From: Thermohalobaculum sp039822785 | GTDB lineage: Bacteria; Pseudomonadota; Alphaproteobacteria; Rhodobacterales; Rhodobacteraceae | NCBI GenBank assembly: GCA_039822785.1 | Contig: JBCBMO010000003.1 | Coordinates: forward strand, 495,712-559,711 | Direction: 5' to 3' | Length of the DNA: 64,000 nt | Shown here: positions 53,574 to 62,708 of the stretch, in pieces | Numbering within the stretch: the stretch's first letter is position 1 | Layout: each line of letters starts with the position of its first letter | The notes under the pieces: generated by a model | The model's input: the letters and a program-made list of their open reading frames with translations, nothing else | Told to the model about the DNA's origin: nothing | Database searches by the model: none | Position numbers and translations under genes: made by a program

Positions 53574-54370
53574 GGAGACCCTCTCAAAGCTGAGGCGCAG
53601 TCGACGAGTGCTGCGAGGATTTGGGAGAGGTGGCCGCGCAAGCGGTCCGCCTTGTCGACGTCACAGCGCCAAGGCGGCGCCTCGGATGCCAGATAGGTGG
53701 ATTGGGCGAGCTCCATCTGAACGGCGTGGATGCCCTCGGCGGGGCGGCCGTAGTGGCGCGTGGTCCAGCCGCCCTTGAAACGCCCGTTGACGACCGTCGT
53801 GTAGCCCTCCGCACGCCGGCAGAGATCCGTGACCGCGGCCTCGATCCGCGGCGCGCAGGTCCGGCCCTCGTCCGTCCCGATGTTGAAATCCGGCAGGGTG
53901 CTGTCGAAGAGGAACGGGACCCGCGAGCGGATGGAGTGGCAGTCGTAGAGGATGGCCACGCCATGGGCTTGGCGCACCCGGGCCAGTTCAGCCGCCAGTG
54001 CCCGGTGATAGGCCGCATGAAAGGTCTCGCGCCGCTCGGCGATCTCCGCCTCGGTCGGCGCCGCCTCCCAGATCTCCGTGCCGTCGAAGTCGGTCAGCGG
54101 CACGAGCGTGGTGGTGTTCTGTCCTGGATAAAGGCTGGCCCCAGTGGGGTCGCGGTTTGCGTCGATCACGTAGCGGTGGAAGGTGGCGCGCACGACCGTC
54201 GCCTGGGCCAAGAGCCCGTCATAGAGCCGGTCGATATGCCAATCCGCATCCGCCAGCGCGCGGCCGGTCGCATTCAGCCGGCGCGCGATCTCGGTCGGCA
54301 CATGGGTGCCCGTATGGGGCATGCCGAGGACGACGGGCCCGGTACCGCGTGTGACCTCGACCGGTGTCAC
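53570..54370 (-). CDS. hutG: N-formylglutamate deformylase HutG
   Basis: Last enzyme of the five-step pathway: hydrolyses N-formylglutamate to glutamate and formate. The 266-residue protein has the family motif VVLGMPHTGTHVPTEIARRL and YDCHSIRSRVPFLF, with the zinc ligands in these stretches. GTG 54370 overlaps the hutH stop (GTGA); a longer upstream frame is antisense and not real. Its presence together with HutF shows the five-step rather than the four-step HutG(formimino) route. Confidence 0.95.
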   Translation of the reverse strand: MTPVEVTRGTGPVVLGMPHTGTHVPTEIARRLNATGRALADADWHIDRLYDGLLAQATVVRATFHRYVIDANRDPTGASLYPGQNTTTLVPLTDFDGTEIWEAAPTEAEIAERRETFHAAYHRALAAELARVRQAHGVAILYDCHSIRSRVPFLFDSTLPDFNIGTDEGRTCAPRIEAAVTDLCRRAEGYTTVVNGRFKGGWTTRHYGRPAEGIHAVQMELAQSTYLASEAPPWRCDVDKADRLRGHLSQILAALVDCASALRGSP

Positions 54371-55905
54371 GTGCGCGCGCCCATGATCGCCGGCAGATCG
54401 ACCGCATCGGTCAGCGCGCCCGACGCGATCAGCGCCGAGGCCGCATCCAGCGATGGCTTCAGGTAGCGGTCGTCGCCCAGGCTGGGGATATGCGCACGCA
54501 GCGTGGCGACAGCGCGCTGCAGCGGCGCGCTCGTCTGGAGTGGCGCGCGGAACTCGAGGCCCTGGGCCGCGCACATCGCCTCGACGCCGAGGATCACGTT
54601 CAGATTGGCGTTCATGCGGAAAAGGCGCAGCGCCGCATGGGCGGCCATGGAGACGTGATCCTCCTGATTGGCGGAGGTCGGTGTGCTGTCGGTGGTGCAG
54701 GGATTGGCGAGGTGCTTGTTCTCGCTCATCAAGGCGGCGGTCGTGACCTCAGCGATCATCAGCCCCGAGTTCAGGCCCGGCTCAGGCGTGAGAAACGGCG
54801 GCAGGCCGAAGCTGAGCGCGGGGTCCACCATCATCGCCACGCGCCGCTGCGCAATGGCGCCGATCTCGGCGATGGCGAGCGCGATCTGGTCAGCCGCGAA
54901 GCCCACAGGTTCGGCGTGGAAGTTGCCGCCCGACACGATCAGCCCCTCCTCCACCAGCACCAGCGGATTGTCAGTGACGGCGTTGGCCTCCACCTCTAGG
55001 GTGGCGCGCGCAGCCTCGAGCAAGCCGAGCGCCGCCCCGGTCACCTGCGGTTGGCAGCGGATGCAATAGGGGTCCTGGACGCGGTCGTCCCCGTCGCGGT
55101 GGCTCTCGCGGATCTCCGAGCCCTCAAGCAGCGCACGCTGCGCTCGGGCGACGGCGATCTGGCCCGCATGGCCGCGAAGGGTGTGGATAGCGTCGCGCAG
55201 AGGGGCCGTGGAGCCCATGATCGCGTCCGTCGACATAGCCGAGGTCACGATGCTGCCCGTGGCATTGGCCCAGGCGCCCCAGAGGCCGACAAGCGCGCAG
55301 GCAGTCGAGAACTGTGTCCCGTTGATGAGTGCAAGGCCTTCCTTGGGGCCGAGCGTGACGGGGCTAAGGCCGGCGCGCGCCAGCGCCTCGGCGGAGGGCA
55401 GGCGCTGGCCGTCGTAAAGCGCCTCGCCCTCACCAATCATCGACGCGGCCATATGGGCAAGGGGCGCGAGGTCGCCAGAGGCGCCGACGGACCCTTGGGA
55501 CGGGATGACCGGGGTGACGTCCTTGGCCAGCATCGCTTCGATCAGCCGGACCGTGGACAGCGCCACGCCGGAGGCCCCCCGCCCCAGCGACAGAAGCTTG
55601 AGCGCGAGCATCAGCCGCGCGGTCGCCGTGTCCAGCGGCTCACCGACGCCGCAGCAATGGGACAGGACCAGATTGCGTTGCAGGGCAGCGGTGTTCTCCG
55701 GCGCGATCTTGACGCTCGCAAGTTTCCCGAAGCCCGTGTTGACACCGTAGACCGCCGCCTCGCCGGCCGCCGCCTGGGCCACCAGGGCGGCGGCCGCTTG
55801 GATCTTCGGCGCCGTATCGTTGGCCAGTTCGGCCGGCTGTCCCCCGTGCCAAACGGCATAGAGCTGGTCGAGCGTCGCCGCCCCGGGTGCCAGGACGACC
55901 GTCAT
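54367..55905 (-). CDS. hutH: Histidine ammonia-lyase HutH
   Basis: First enzyme of histidine degradation, removing ammonia to give urocanate. The 512-residue protein has the MIO cofactor motif (Ala-Ser-Gly) in SQGSVGASGDLAPLAHMAA near residue 143. The true start is ATG 55905, which overlaps the hutI stop (ATGA). It works in the cytoplasm as a tetramer. Confidence 0.97.
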   Translation of the reverse strand: MTVVLAPGAATLDQLYAVWHGGQPAELANDTAPKIQAAAALVAQAAAGEAAVYGVNTGFGKLASVKIAPENTAALQRNLVLSHCCGVGEPLDTATARLMLALKLLSLGRGASGVALSTVRLIEAMLAKDVTPVIPSQGSVGASGDLAPLAHMAASMIGEGEALYDGQRLPSAEALARAGLSPVTLGPKEGLALINGTQFSTACALVGLWGAWANATGSIVTSAMSTDAIMGSTAPLRDAIHTLRGHAGQIAVARAQRALLEGSEIRESHRDGDDRVQDPYCIRCQPQVTGAALGLLEAARATLEVEANAVTDNPLVLVEEGLIVSGGNFHAEPVGFAADQIALAIAEIGAIAQRRVAMMVDPALSFGLPPFLTPEPGLNSGLMIAEVTTAALMSENKHLANPCTTDSTPTSANQEDHVSMAAHAALRLFRMNANLNVILGVEAMCAAQGLEFRAPLQTSAPLQRAVATLRAHIPSLGDDRYLKPSLDAASALIASGALTDAVDLPAIMGART

Positions 55906-57095
55906 TGCACCCCGTTGAAAAGGCGCAGGTGAAGCGGGTTGAACCCGATGCGGTAGGCGAGCTCGGCCGGGTGGCGCACGTCCCACACGGCGAGATCCGC
56001 GCGCAGACCCGGCGCGATGCGGCCGCGATCCCCGAGCCCCAAGGCGCGCGCGGCGTGGGTTGTCACACCCTGCAGCGCCTCGAGCGGCGTCATGCCGAAG
56101 AGCGTGCAGCCCATGTTCATTGTCAGCAGCAGCGAGGTCATGGGCGAGGAGCCCGGGTTGCAGTCGGTCGCCAGCGCCATGGGGACAACATGATCGCGGA
56201 AGGCTTGAATCGGCGGGCGCTGCGTCTCGCGCAGCGTGTAGAAGGCCCCCGGCAGGATCACCGCGACGGTGCCAGCGGCAGCCATCGCCCGGGCATCGCT
56301 CTCATCCGCATACTCCAGATGATCAGCTGACAGCGCGGCATATGCCGCCGCCAGCTTTGTGCCCCCAAGTGCCGAGAGCTGCTCGGCATGGAGCTTGACC
56401 GGCAGGCCCAGCGCATGGGCCGCGTCGAAGACCCGCGCGATCTGATCGGTGTCGAAGGCGATGCCCTCGCAGAACCCGTCGACGGTATCCACCAGCCCCT
56501 CCGCATGGGCCGCATGCAGCGCCGGGATGCAAATCTCGTCGATGTAGGCGTCAGCCCGGCCCTTGAACTCGGCGGGCACCGCATGGGCGCCGAGGAAGGT
56601 TGTGCGGACCTCGACCCGGCGGTGCGCAGCGATGGCCCGGGCAACGCGGAGCATCTTCAGCTCGGTCTCGCGGTCGAGCCCATAGCCCGACTTGACCTCG
56701 AGCGTCGTCATCCCTTCGCCGATCATCGCATCGACCCGGGTCAGCGCGTCTTGCAGCAGCGCGTCAGGCGAGGCATCGCGGGTGGCGCGCACGGTCGAGA
56801 CGATGCCCCCGCCTGCCTTGGCGACCTCCTCATAGCTGGCCCCGTTCTGGCGCAGCTCAAACTCCGCCGCGCGGTGCCCGCCGAAGACCACATGACTGTG
56901 ACAGTCGATGAGCGCAGGCGTGAGAAGCCGCCCCTTGAGGTCATGCGCGGGCGCGTCGCGATGGGGTGCCGGCACCGCATCCGTCGGCCCGACCCAGGCG
57001 ATCCGCCCCCCCTCCAGCACCACGGCCCCGTCCTCGACCAACCCAAAGCTGCGATCGGCATCCAGGGTCGCCAGCGTGGCATGGGTCAGGAGCAT
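55902..57095 (-). CDS. hutI: Imidazolonepropionase HutI
   Basis: Third enzyme: opens imidazolone propionate to formiminoglutamate. A 397-residue amidohydrolase-fold protein with the metal site IDCHSHVVFGGHRAAEFELR and LKVKSGYGL-type EVKSGYGLDRETELKMLRVA. The start ATG 57095 was preferred over a start 17 codons upstream, which would overlap the divergent promoter. It heads the hutIHGU operon, driven from the shared region with hutF. Confidence 0.96.
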   Translation of the reverse strand: MLLTHATLATLDADRSFGLVEDGAVVLEGGRIAWVGPTDAVPAPHRDAPAHDLKGRLLTPALIDCHSHVVFGGHRAAEFELRQNGASYEEVAKAGGGIVSTVRATRDASPDALLQDALTRVDAMIGEGMTTLEVKSGYGLDRETELKMLRVARAIAAHRRVEVRTTFLGAHAVPAEFKGRADAYIDEICIPALHAAHAEGLVDTVDGFCEGIAFDTDQIARVFDAAHALGLPVKLHAEQLSALGGTKLAAAYAALSADHLEYADESDARAMAAAGTVAVILPGAFYTLRETQRPPIQAFRDHVVPMALATDCNPGSSPMTSLLLTMNMGCTLFGMTPLEALQGVTTHAARALGLGDRGRIAPGLRADLAVWDVRHPAELAYRIGFNPLHLRLFNGVQ

Positions 57096-57108
57096 GGGGC
57101 CGACTCGC

Positions 57109-57159
57109 TTGTCAAAACGGCGATTTATGCCAATAAGTGTGCACATAATATCCTGTCAA
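57109..57159. promoter_or_regulatory. Divergent overlapping hut promoters
   Basis: Rightward -35 TTGTCA (57109-57114) with a candidate -10 AATAAG (57132-57137); leftward -35 TTGACA (57159-57154) with a candidate -10 TTATTG (57136-57131). The two -10 regions overlap on both strands at 57131-57137. A perfect palindrome TGTGCACA lies at 57138-57145, and TTATG (57125-57129) and CATAA (57144-57148) form a wider inverted repeat. A HutC operator is expected here, so one repressor could shut both promoters. Exact boundaries are inferred. Confidence 0.6.
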
Positions 57160-57170
57160 GCGAGGATCCC

Positions 57171-58535
57171 GTGACGACCGTTTGGGCGAAGGAGGCACTG
57201 CTGCCAGCGGGATGGGCCCGCGACGTGCGCGTCGAGATCGCGCCGGACGGGCGTATCGCGCACGTCGCAGCCGACGCGCCCCGGCAGGGGCACGCTGTGG
57301 GGCTGATGCTGCCTGCACCGGTGAATGTGCACTCCCACGCTTTCCAGCGCGCCATGGCGGGGCTGACCGAGGCGCGGGGCCCCCAGGCCCGTGACAGCTT
57401 CTGGACCTGGCGGGCGCTCATGTTCCGCTTTCTGGACCAGCTGACGCCCGAGCATGTGCAGACCATCGCGGCGCTGGTGCAGATGGAGATGTTGGAGGCG
57501 GGCTACGCCACCAATGCCGAGTTCCACTACCTCCACCACCGGCCCGGCGGGCAGCCCTATGACAGTCTCGCCGAGATGTCGGCGCGGATCGCGGCCGCGA
57601 CGGCGGAAAGCGGTATCGGGCTCTGTCTGCTGCCCGTCCACTACCAGGTCGGCGGCTGCGACGGGCGCGTCCTCTCGACGGGTCAGATCCGGTTAGGCAA
57701 CGACCTCGAGCGCTTCCAGCGCCTGCACGAGGAGGCCGGCCGGGCGCTCGACGCGTTGCCGAGCGATACGACTCTCGGCGTGGCGCCCCATTCCCTGCGT
57801 GCTGTGGGGCAGGAGGATCTGCGCCGCTTTGCCGAGCACTTCCCCACCGGCCCGATCCACATGCACCTGGCCGAGCAGATCCCGGAGGTGGAGGAAGTGC
57901 ACGCCGCTTGGGGTGCGCGTCCGGTCGAATGGGCGCTCGACAACATGGCGCTCGACGACCGCTGGTGCCTGATCCACTGCACGCAGATGACCCCCGAGGA
58001 GACCACGCGCCTCGCCTACTCCGGCGCCACGGCGGGCCTCTGCCCGATCACGGAAAGCAGCCTCGGCGACGGGATCTTCGACGGCCTGCGCTGGGCCGAC
58101 CAAGGCGGCGCGCTCGCCATTGGGTCGGACAGCAACATCCGCATTTCACTGACCGAGGAGCTGCGCACCCTTGAGTACGCCCAGCGCCTGCGCGAAAACG
58201 CCCGGGCCGTCTTCGCAACGCCCGAGCACTCGACCGGCCGGCGCCTCTTCGACGCGGTCGTCCAGGGCGGCGCGCGCGCGACCGCGCGCCGGACCGGTGC
58301 GCTGGCCGAAGGCTATTGGGCAGACCTGATGGCCCTGGATGACAATGCGCTGTGCTTCGAGGGTCGCAGCGGCGACACCGCCCTCGACAGCTGGATCTTC
58401 GCCGGCGACGACCGGGCGGTCACGGATGTTTGGGCCGCCGGTCGGCATATGGTGCGCGAGGGCCGACACATCCGCCGCGCCGAGCTCACACGCGCCTACC
58501 GAAAGACGATGCAAGACCTACGGACGGCGCTTTGA
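57171..58535 (+). CDS. hutF: Formimidoylglutamate deiminase HutF
   Basis: Fourth enzyme: removes ammonia from formiminoglutamate to give N-formylglutamate for HutG. The 454-residue amidohydrolase-fold protein has the metal ligands in VNVHSHAFQRAMAGLTEARG, GVAPHSLRAVGQEDLRR and IGSDSNIRISLTEELRTLEY. It starts at GTG 57171, after a GCGAGGA ribosome site. Its stop overlaps the start of hutC by four bases (TTGA). The gene is on + with hutC, divergent from hutIHGU. Confidence 0.96.
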   Translation: MTTVWAKEALLPAGWARDVRVEIAPDGRIAHVAADAPRQGHAVGLMLPAPVNVHSHAFQRAMAGLTEARGPQARDSFWTWRALMFRFLDQLTPEHVQTIAALVQMEMLEAGYATNAEFHYLHHRPGGQPYDSLAEMSARIAAATAESGIGLCLLPVHYQVGGCDGRVLSTGQIRLGNDLERFQRLHEEAGRALDALPSDTTLGVAPHSLRAVGQEDLRRFAEHFPTGPIHMHLAEQIPEVEEVHAAWGARPVEWALDNMALDDRWCLIHCTQMTPEETTRLAYSGATAGLCPITESSLGDGIFDGLRWADQGGALAIGSDSNIRISLTEELRTLEYAQRLRENARAVFATPEHSTGRRLFDAVVQGGARATARRTGALAEGYWADLMALDDNALCFEGRSGDTALDSWIFAGDDRAVTDVWAAGRHMVREGRHIRRAELTRAYRKTMQDLRTAL

Positions 58536-59233
58536 CCAAATCCGCGTTTCGAAACTGGCAGCGCGTGCAAGACGAGGTCCTGCGCCGCATCCAAACCCGC
58601 GAATGGAAGCCGGGCGAGATGATCCCGCATGAGGCCGCGCTTGCCACCGAGTTCGGCTGTGCCCGCGCAACGGTCAACCGCGCCCTGCGCGAGATTGCCG
58701 AAACCGGGCTTCTCGACCGGCGGCGCAAGGCGGGCACCCGGGTCGCCGAACAGCCCGTCGCCAAGGCGACCTTCGACATCGCCGTCATCCGTCAGGAGGT
58801 CGAGACCCGCGGCCAGCGCTATCAGCACCGGCTGATCGAGCGCGCCGAGCGGGCGCCGCCCCATGCCGTCTCCGCCGCCATGGCGACGGCACCGGGCGCG
58901 AAGCTGCTGTACCTCAAGGCGCTGCACATGGCCGATGATCGGCCCTATGCGCTGGAGGATCGCTGGATCAACCTTGAGGCGGCGCCTGGCGCTCGAGACG
59001 AAGCCTTTGCCGAGACCAGCGCGAACGAATGGCTGCTGAAGCACGCCCCCTACACCCACGGCGAGATCGTGTTCTCCGCGACCAGTGCCAGCACCGACGA
59101 TGCCGATGCCCTTGCCTGCGCAGTGGGGGCGGCCCTGTTCGTGTTGGACAGGCTAACTTGGCACCGGGATCTGTCCGTCACGAAGGTCAGGCTCGTCTTC
59201 TCGAAGGACCATCAAGTACGGGCCGCGCTGTAA
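58532..59233 (+). CDS. hutC: GntR-family histidine utilisation repressor HutC
   Basis: Repressor of the hut genes that releases DNA on binding urocanate. The 233-residue protein has a winged-helix N-terminus (NWQRVQDEVLRRIQTREWKP, EFGCARATVNRALREIAETG) and the UTRA effector domain (VETRGQRYQHRLIERAERAP, RLTWHRDLSVTKVRLVF). Its TTG start overlaps the stop of hutF, a coupling that would link repressor amount to hutF expression. The operator is presumably in 57109-57159. Confidence 0.95.
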   Translation: MTKSAFRNWQRVQDEVLRRIQTREWKPGEMIPHEAALATEFGCARATVNRALREIAETGLLDRRRKAGTRVAEQPVAKATFDIAVIRQEVETRGQRYQHRLIERAERAPPHAVSAAMATAPGAKLLYLKALHMADDRPYALEDRWINLEAAPGARDEAFAETSANEWLLKHAPYTHGEIVFSATSASTDDADALACAVGAALFVLDRLTWHRDLSVTKVRLVFSKDHQVRAAL

Positions 59234-59510
59234 CTCACCCAAGGCTCACCAGCCCGAGACATTTTGAAAGCGTCCTTAGGACGATGTGGTTCCGGCTTGC
59301 GCTGACAACCGGCCGAGCGAGGGGAGGCACACTGAGCGCGCATAGCGAAGGTCAGCTTCGGAGGACTGCCTTGCAGCATTCCGAGTTCCGGCGAAGATCG
59401 GCTTAGGGCTCATGAGCGGAACTCCGTCGCGGCGCCCCAAGTGGCGGTATCTTGCGACCGCCAACCTCGGATTGGCGATGTGGCGTGGCGCGGCGGGTTG
59501 CAGAACCGCC

Positions 59511-60142
59511 ATGCGCATGGTGAACCTTCCCGCCGTTCGACCTCGCCATCCTGCCTGGAACAAGTGGCGGATCGTCGGCCAGAAGCGACCGCTGCTGCCG
59601 AACACGTCTGGGCGATCCGGGCGCGGCTGGAGATCGCCGAGAACGTTCGTGACCTCGCGCTGCTCAACACGGCGATCGACAGCAAGCTTCGCGGCTGCGA
59701 CCTCGTTCGGCTCAAAGTCGCGGATGTCTACGCCGCCGGCCGGGTTAAGGAACGTACCTCGGTTCTGCAGAGCAAGACCCAGAAGCCGGTGCGCTTCGAG
59801 CTGACGGAGGGCACTCGGAAGTCGATCAAGCACTGGCTCGATGATCCGATGATGATCGGGCAAGGGCACCTCTGGCCCGGCCGCTTCCACGAGCCGCTGC
59901 ACATCTCGACCAGCCAACGCGCGCGCCTCGTTCGTGACTGGGTGATGTCGGTCGGGCTCAAGCCGAGCGCCTTTGGAACGCATTCGATGAGACGAACGAA
60001 GGTGGCTCAGATCTGCCTGAAGATGAGCAACCTCCGCGCCGTCCAACTCCTTCTCGGCCACACCAAGATGGACAGCACGGTCCACTACCTCGGCGTCGAG
60101 CTCGCGGACGCTTTGGCGATCTCAGAAGCGGTCGGGATCTGA
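59511..60142 (+). pseudogene. Frameshifted tyrosine recombinase, copy 2
   Basis: Relative of the integrase at 43406-44038, inverted, about 87% identical by eye over 178 residues. It is 632 bases long where copy 1 is 633: the G of the lysine codon after LLP is missing near 59602, giving LLPNTSGRSG instead of LLPKHVWAIR, so the frame is broken after about 31 codons. Downstream, all catalytic residues remain (LRGCDL, GTHSMRRTKVAQI, LLLGHTKMDSTVHYLG). The single fresh lesion shows decay started recently. Confidence 0.85.
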
Positions 60143-60268
60143 CGCCGAGGGGCCGCTCCACATGGGCGGCTCATTGCCGTGGTTTTCCCTCCTCCGAACG
60201 TCAGCTATCGCACTTCCCGAGAGCTGCGGTTGGCTCGCCTCGTCGTTTGGTGTCCGTGCTGGGCTGCG

Positions 60269-61186
60269 CTATCGGTCGAGCGGCGTGATGCCTGCCCCAG
60301 TCGCTCTCAGCTCCCGCTTAACGTGGTCGATGAACAGGCCGTGGCGGACGGGTCGATAGCGGGTCTGTGGGTAGGCAAGCGACAGGGTGAGCGGCGGGGG
60401 ACGCCAACCTGGGCAAAGATACCGTGCGCGACCTGCTTCTATTGCCGGCTGCATAAGCCAGAGAGGCAGGATCCCATATCCTCGTCCCGCCAGTGTCAGG
60501 CGCTCCGCGGCGTATAGGTTGTCGGTGGAGATCGAGGGCCGAGGCGCGATGGTCGCGACGATACCGTCTGGTCCCGTCAGGGCCATTTCACGATCGACAT
60601 AGGGCGAAAGGATCACTGCCGGCAGCTCGGTCAAATCGCGCGGATGATCCGGCGAGAACGGCCAGTGTGCGGCGCCGATAATAGCGCGCTCGATCTCCCA
60701 GAGGCCACGCACAATCAGGCTCTCGTCGCCGATCTGGCCAACGCGGATCCAGATATCAATGCCTTGGCCGATCAGATCGCGCGGTTCGTCCTCTAACAGC
60801 CATTCGATCGAGATGGACGGAAAGCGATCGACAAAGCTGCCCGCGATGTCCGCGAGAATGGTCTGGCCGAGGCCGTTTGGGACAGCAATGCGCAACCGAC
60901 CACGCACGTCGTCCTTCCGGAGCCGATGACCCTCGACGACCGCTTCCCAATCGCCGAGGAGTTGGCGCGCCTGTCCAAGAAACTCCTGGCCCGCTTCTGT
61001 AAACGAAAGCTCATGGGTAGTGCGCATGATGAGCTGTGCACCAAGTGCTGTTTCCAGCTCTCGAAGCTGACGGCTGGCCGAGGGTTGCGAGAGCCCCAGT
61101 GAGCGTCCGGCGGCGCTCAGCGATCCGGTCTCGGCGATCCGGACGTAGAGGCGCATCAAGTCGAAGCGATCGAGGGTCTTGGCCAT
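60269..61186 (-). CDS. LysR-family transcriptional regulator
   Basis: A 305-residue LysR protein with N-terminal winged helix (MRLYVRIAETGSLSAAGRSL and SQPSASRQLRELETALGAQL) and effector domain. ATG 61186 gives the usual family start; ATG 61219 is an alternative. It is divergent from the small secreted-protein gene (107 bases apart) and probably controls that gene and the downstream oxidoreductase. The segment just upstream contains two direct ATGATA repeats (61210 and 61222). Confidence 0.9.
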   Translation of the reverse strand: MAKTLDRFDLMRLYVRIAETGSLSAAGRSLGLSQPSASRQLRELETALGAQLIMRTTHELSFTEAGQEFLGQARQLLGDWEAVVEGHRLRKDDVRGRLRIAVPNGLGQTILADIAGSFVDRFPSISIEWLLEDEPRDLIGQGIDIWIRVGQIGDESLIVRGLWEIERAIIGAAHWPFSPDHPRDLTELPAVILSPYVDREMALTGPDGIVATIAPRPSISTDNLYAAERLTLAGRGYGILPLWLMQPAIEAGRARYLCPGWRPPPLTLSLAYPQTRYRPVRHGLFIDHVKRELRATGAGITPLDR

Positions 61187-61292
61187 CTGCCGGTCATCTG
61201 TTTCACGAATGATACTCATAAATGATATCCGTCTACAGCCAAAGGCCAATGACGCTCAGATTGCCGGTCATCGGAGCCAACGGAGACGCCCC

Positions 61293-61700
61293 ATGACCCA
61301 ACTGACAAAGACCCTGCTGGCCGCCGGCCTCGCGCTGGCCCTCACCGGCGCCGCGGCTGCACAGACCGCCCCTAGCGAGGACGGCGTGCTCGTTACCGTC
61401 ATCTTCAAGCACGACCAGACGATGCCGATCACCGAGATCCTCGACCAAGCACGTGCCAACGGGTTCTACGACAGCTTCCCGCCTCCGGGGGCCACCGTCC
61501 ACGGCTGGGTGCTCGCCATGGGCCTCGGTCAGGTCGTGACGTTGAAGGTGCCCGCCTCCGAGATACGCGCCCTTAACCGCGCCATCGAGTTCGGCGCTTG
61601 GGGCGCTTTCGGAACGGAGGTCTATGTCAGCTACGACTTCCTCGAGATCGCCGAGCGCCTGCACGAACCCGCCTTCGCCGCGGGAGCGGCCGCACGTTGA
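61293..61700 (+). CDS. Small secreted protein of unknown function
   Basis: A 135-residue protein with a signal peptide (cleavage after GAAAAQ) and a small alpha/beta domain with FKHDQTMPITEILDQARANG, FPPPGATVHGWVLAMGLGQV and EFGAWGAFGTEVYVSYDFL. Similar small exported proteins occur next to LysR and oxidoreductase genes, but no function is established. It starts 16 bases after CGGAGA. First gene to the right of the LysR gene, divergent from it; it may be cotranscribed with the SDR gene 176 bases downstream. Confidence 0.7.
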   Translation: MTQLTKTLLAAGLALALTGAAAAQTAPSEDGVLVTVIFKHDQTMPITEILDQARANGFYDSFPPPGATVHGWVLAMGLGQVVTLKVPASEIRALNRAIEFGAWGAFGTEVYVSYDFLEIAERLHEPAFAAGAAAR

Positions 61701-61876
61701 CCCGAATGGCCATCGGCTGCACGGGGAGCCGGTCTCCGACCTGCTGAGGACGTCAAGCAGCCGGACGGATCAAACGGTCACGCCCAACCCCGCTCGGTCC
61801 CCGAGCCAATCGATCTCTACCGCGCCGCCGACAACACGGCGGTGACGGATCACGCTATGCCAAAAGGACCCATGCC

Positions 61877-62647
61877 ATGACCACATTTGCCGAGAAGATC
61901 GTCCTCATCACTGGTGCCACCTCCGGCATCGGGGAGGCTGCCGCCCACGCCTTTGCCCGCGAAGGTGCCACTGTGATCGTCAATGGACGTCGGGCCGACA
62001 AAGGCGCCGCCGTCGTGGCAGCCATCGAAGCCGCCGGGGGCCGGGCTGAGTTCTCGCAAGGCGACGTCTCCGACGAGGACACCATCCAAAGGATCGTGGA
62101 GACCGTCATCGCCAGACACGGCCGGCTCGATATCGCCTTCAACAATGCCGGCGTGGAAGGAAAGATGGGCGCGCGAACGGCCGATCAGACCAAGGCTGAC
62201 TTCGACGAGAACATCGGCATCAATGTCGGTGGCGTCTTCTGGGCCATGAAGCATGAAATCCAGGCCATGCTGGCGACGGGCGGCGGCGCCATCGTCAACA
62301 CTGCGTCGATCTTCAGCCAGATCGGAATGCCGGGCATGACGCTCTATACCGCGTCAAAGCACGCCGTGCTGGGCCTGACACGCGCTGCAGCGCTGGAGTA
62401 CGCAAAGGACGGCGTCCGGATCAACGCGGTAAGCCCCGGCGGGGTCGAGACTGAGATGTTCGTGCGCGCGGCTGGTACCCCGGAGGAAGACTCCGAAGGC
62501 CGACAGTTCTTCACGAACTTCCACCCGATGGGCCGCATCTCGACGCCTGACGAGCAGGCCGAGGCCGTCCTGTTCCTCGCCTCTGACAAGGCGTCCTTCG
62601 TGAATGGCGCGAACCTCGCGGTCGATAGCGGCTGGAGCATCTCGTGA
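61877..62647 (+). CDS. Short-chain dehydrogenase/reductase (SDR)
   Basis: A 256-residue NAD(P)-dependent oxidoreductase of the classical SDR family: cofactor motif LITGATSGIGEAAAHAFARE, NNAG in FNNAGVEGKMGA, and the catalytic YTASKHAVLG (Tyr-x-x-x-Lys), with a serine in NTASIFSQIG. It ends FVNGANLAVDSGWSIS, typical of the family. The substrate is unknown. It lies between a small secreted protein and an EamA exporter; the LysR regulator at 60269 may govern all three. Confidence 0.9.
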   Translation: MTTFAEKIVLITGATSGIGEAAAHAFAREGATVIVNGRRADKGAAVVAAIEAAGGRAEFSQGDVSDEDTIQRIVETVIARHGRLDIAFNNAGVEGKMGARTADQTKADFDENIGINVGGVFWAMKHEIQAMLATGGGAIVNTASIFSQIGMPGMTLYTASKHAVLGLTRAAALEYAKDGVRINAVSPGGVETEMFVRAAGTPEEDSEGRQFFTNFHPMGRISTPDEQAEAVLFLASDKASFVNGANLAVDSGWSIS

Positions 62648-62708
62648 ACGCCCGCGCCGGCTGCGTTCCGCTTTGGCCGGCGCGTGGTCCAGCGATGAGG
62701 GTCCTAGA

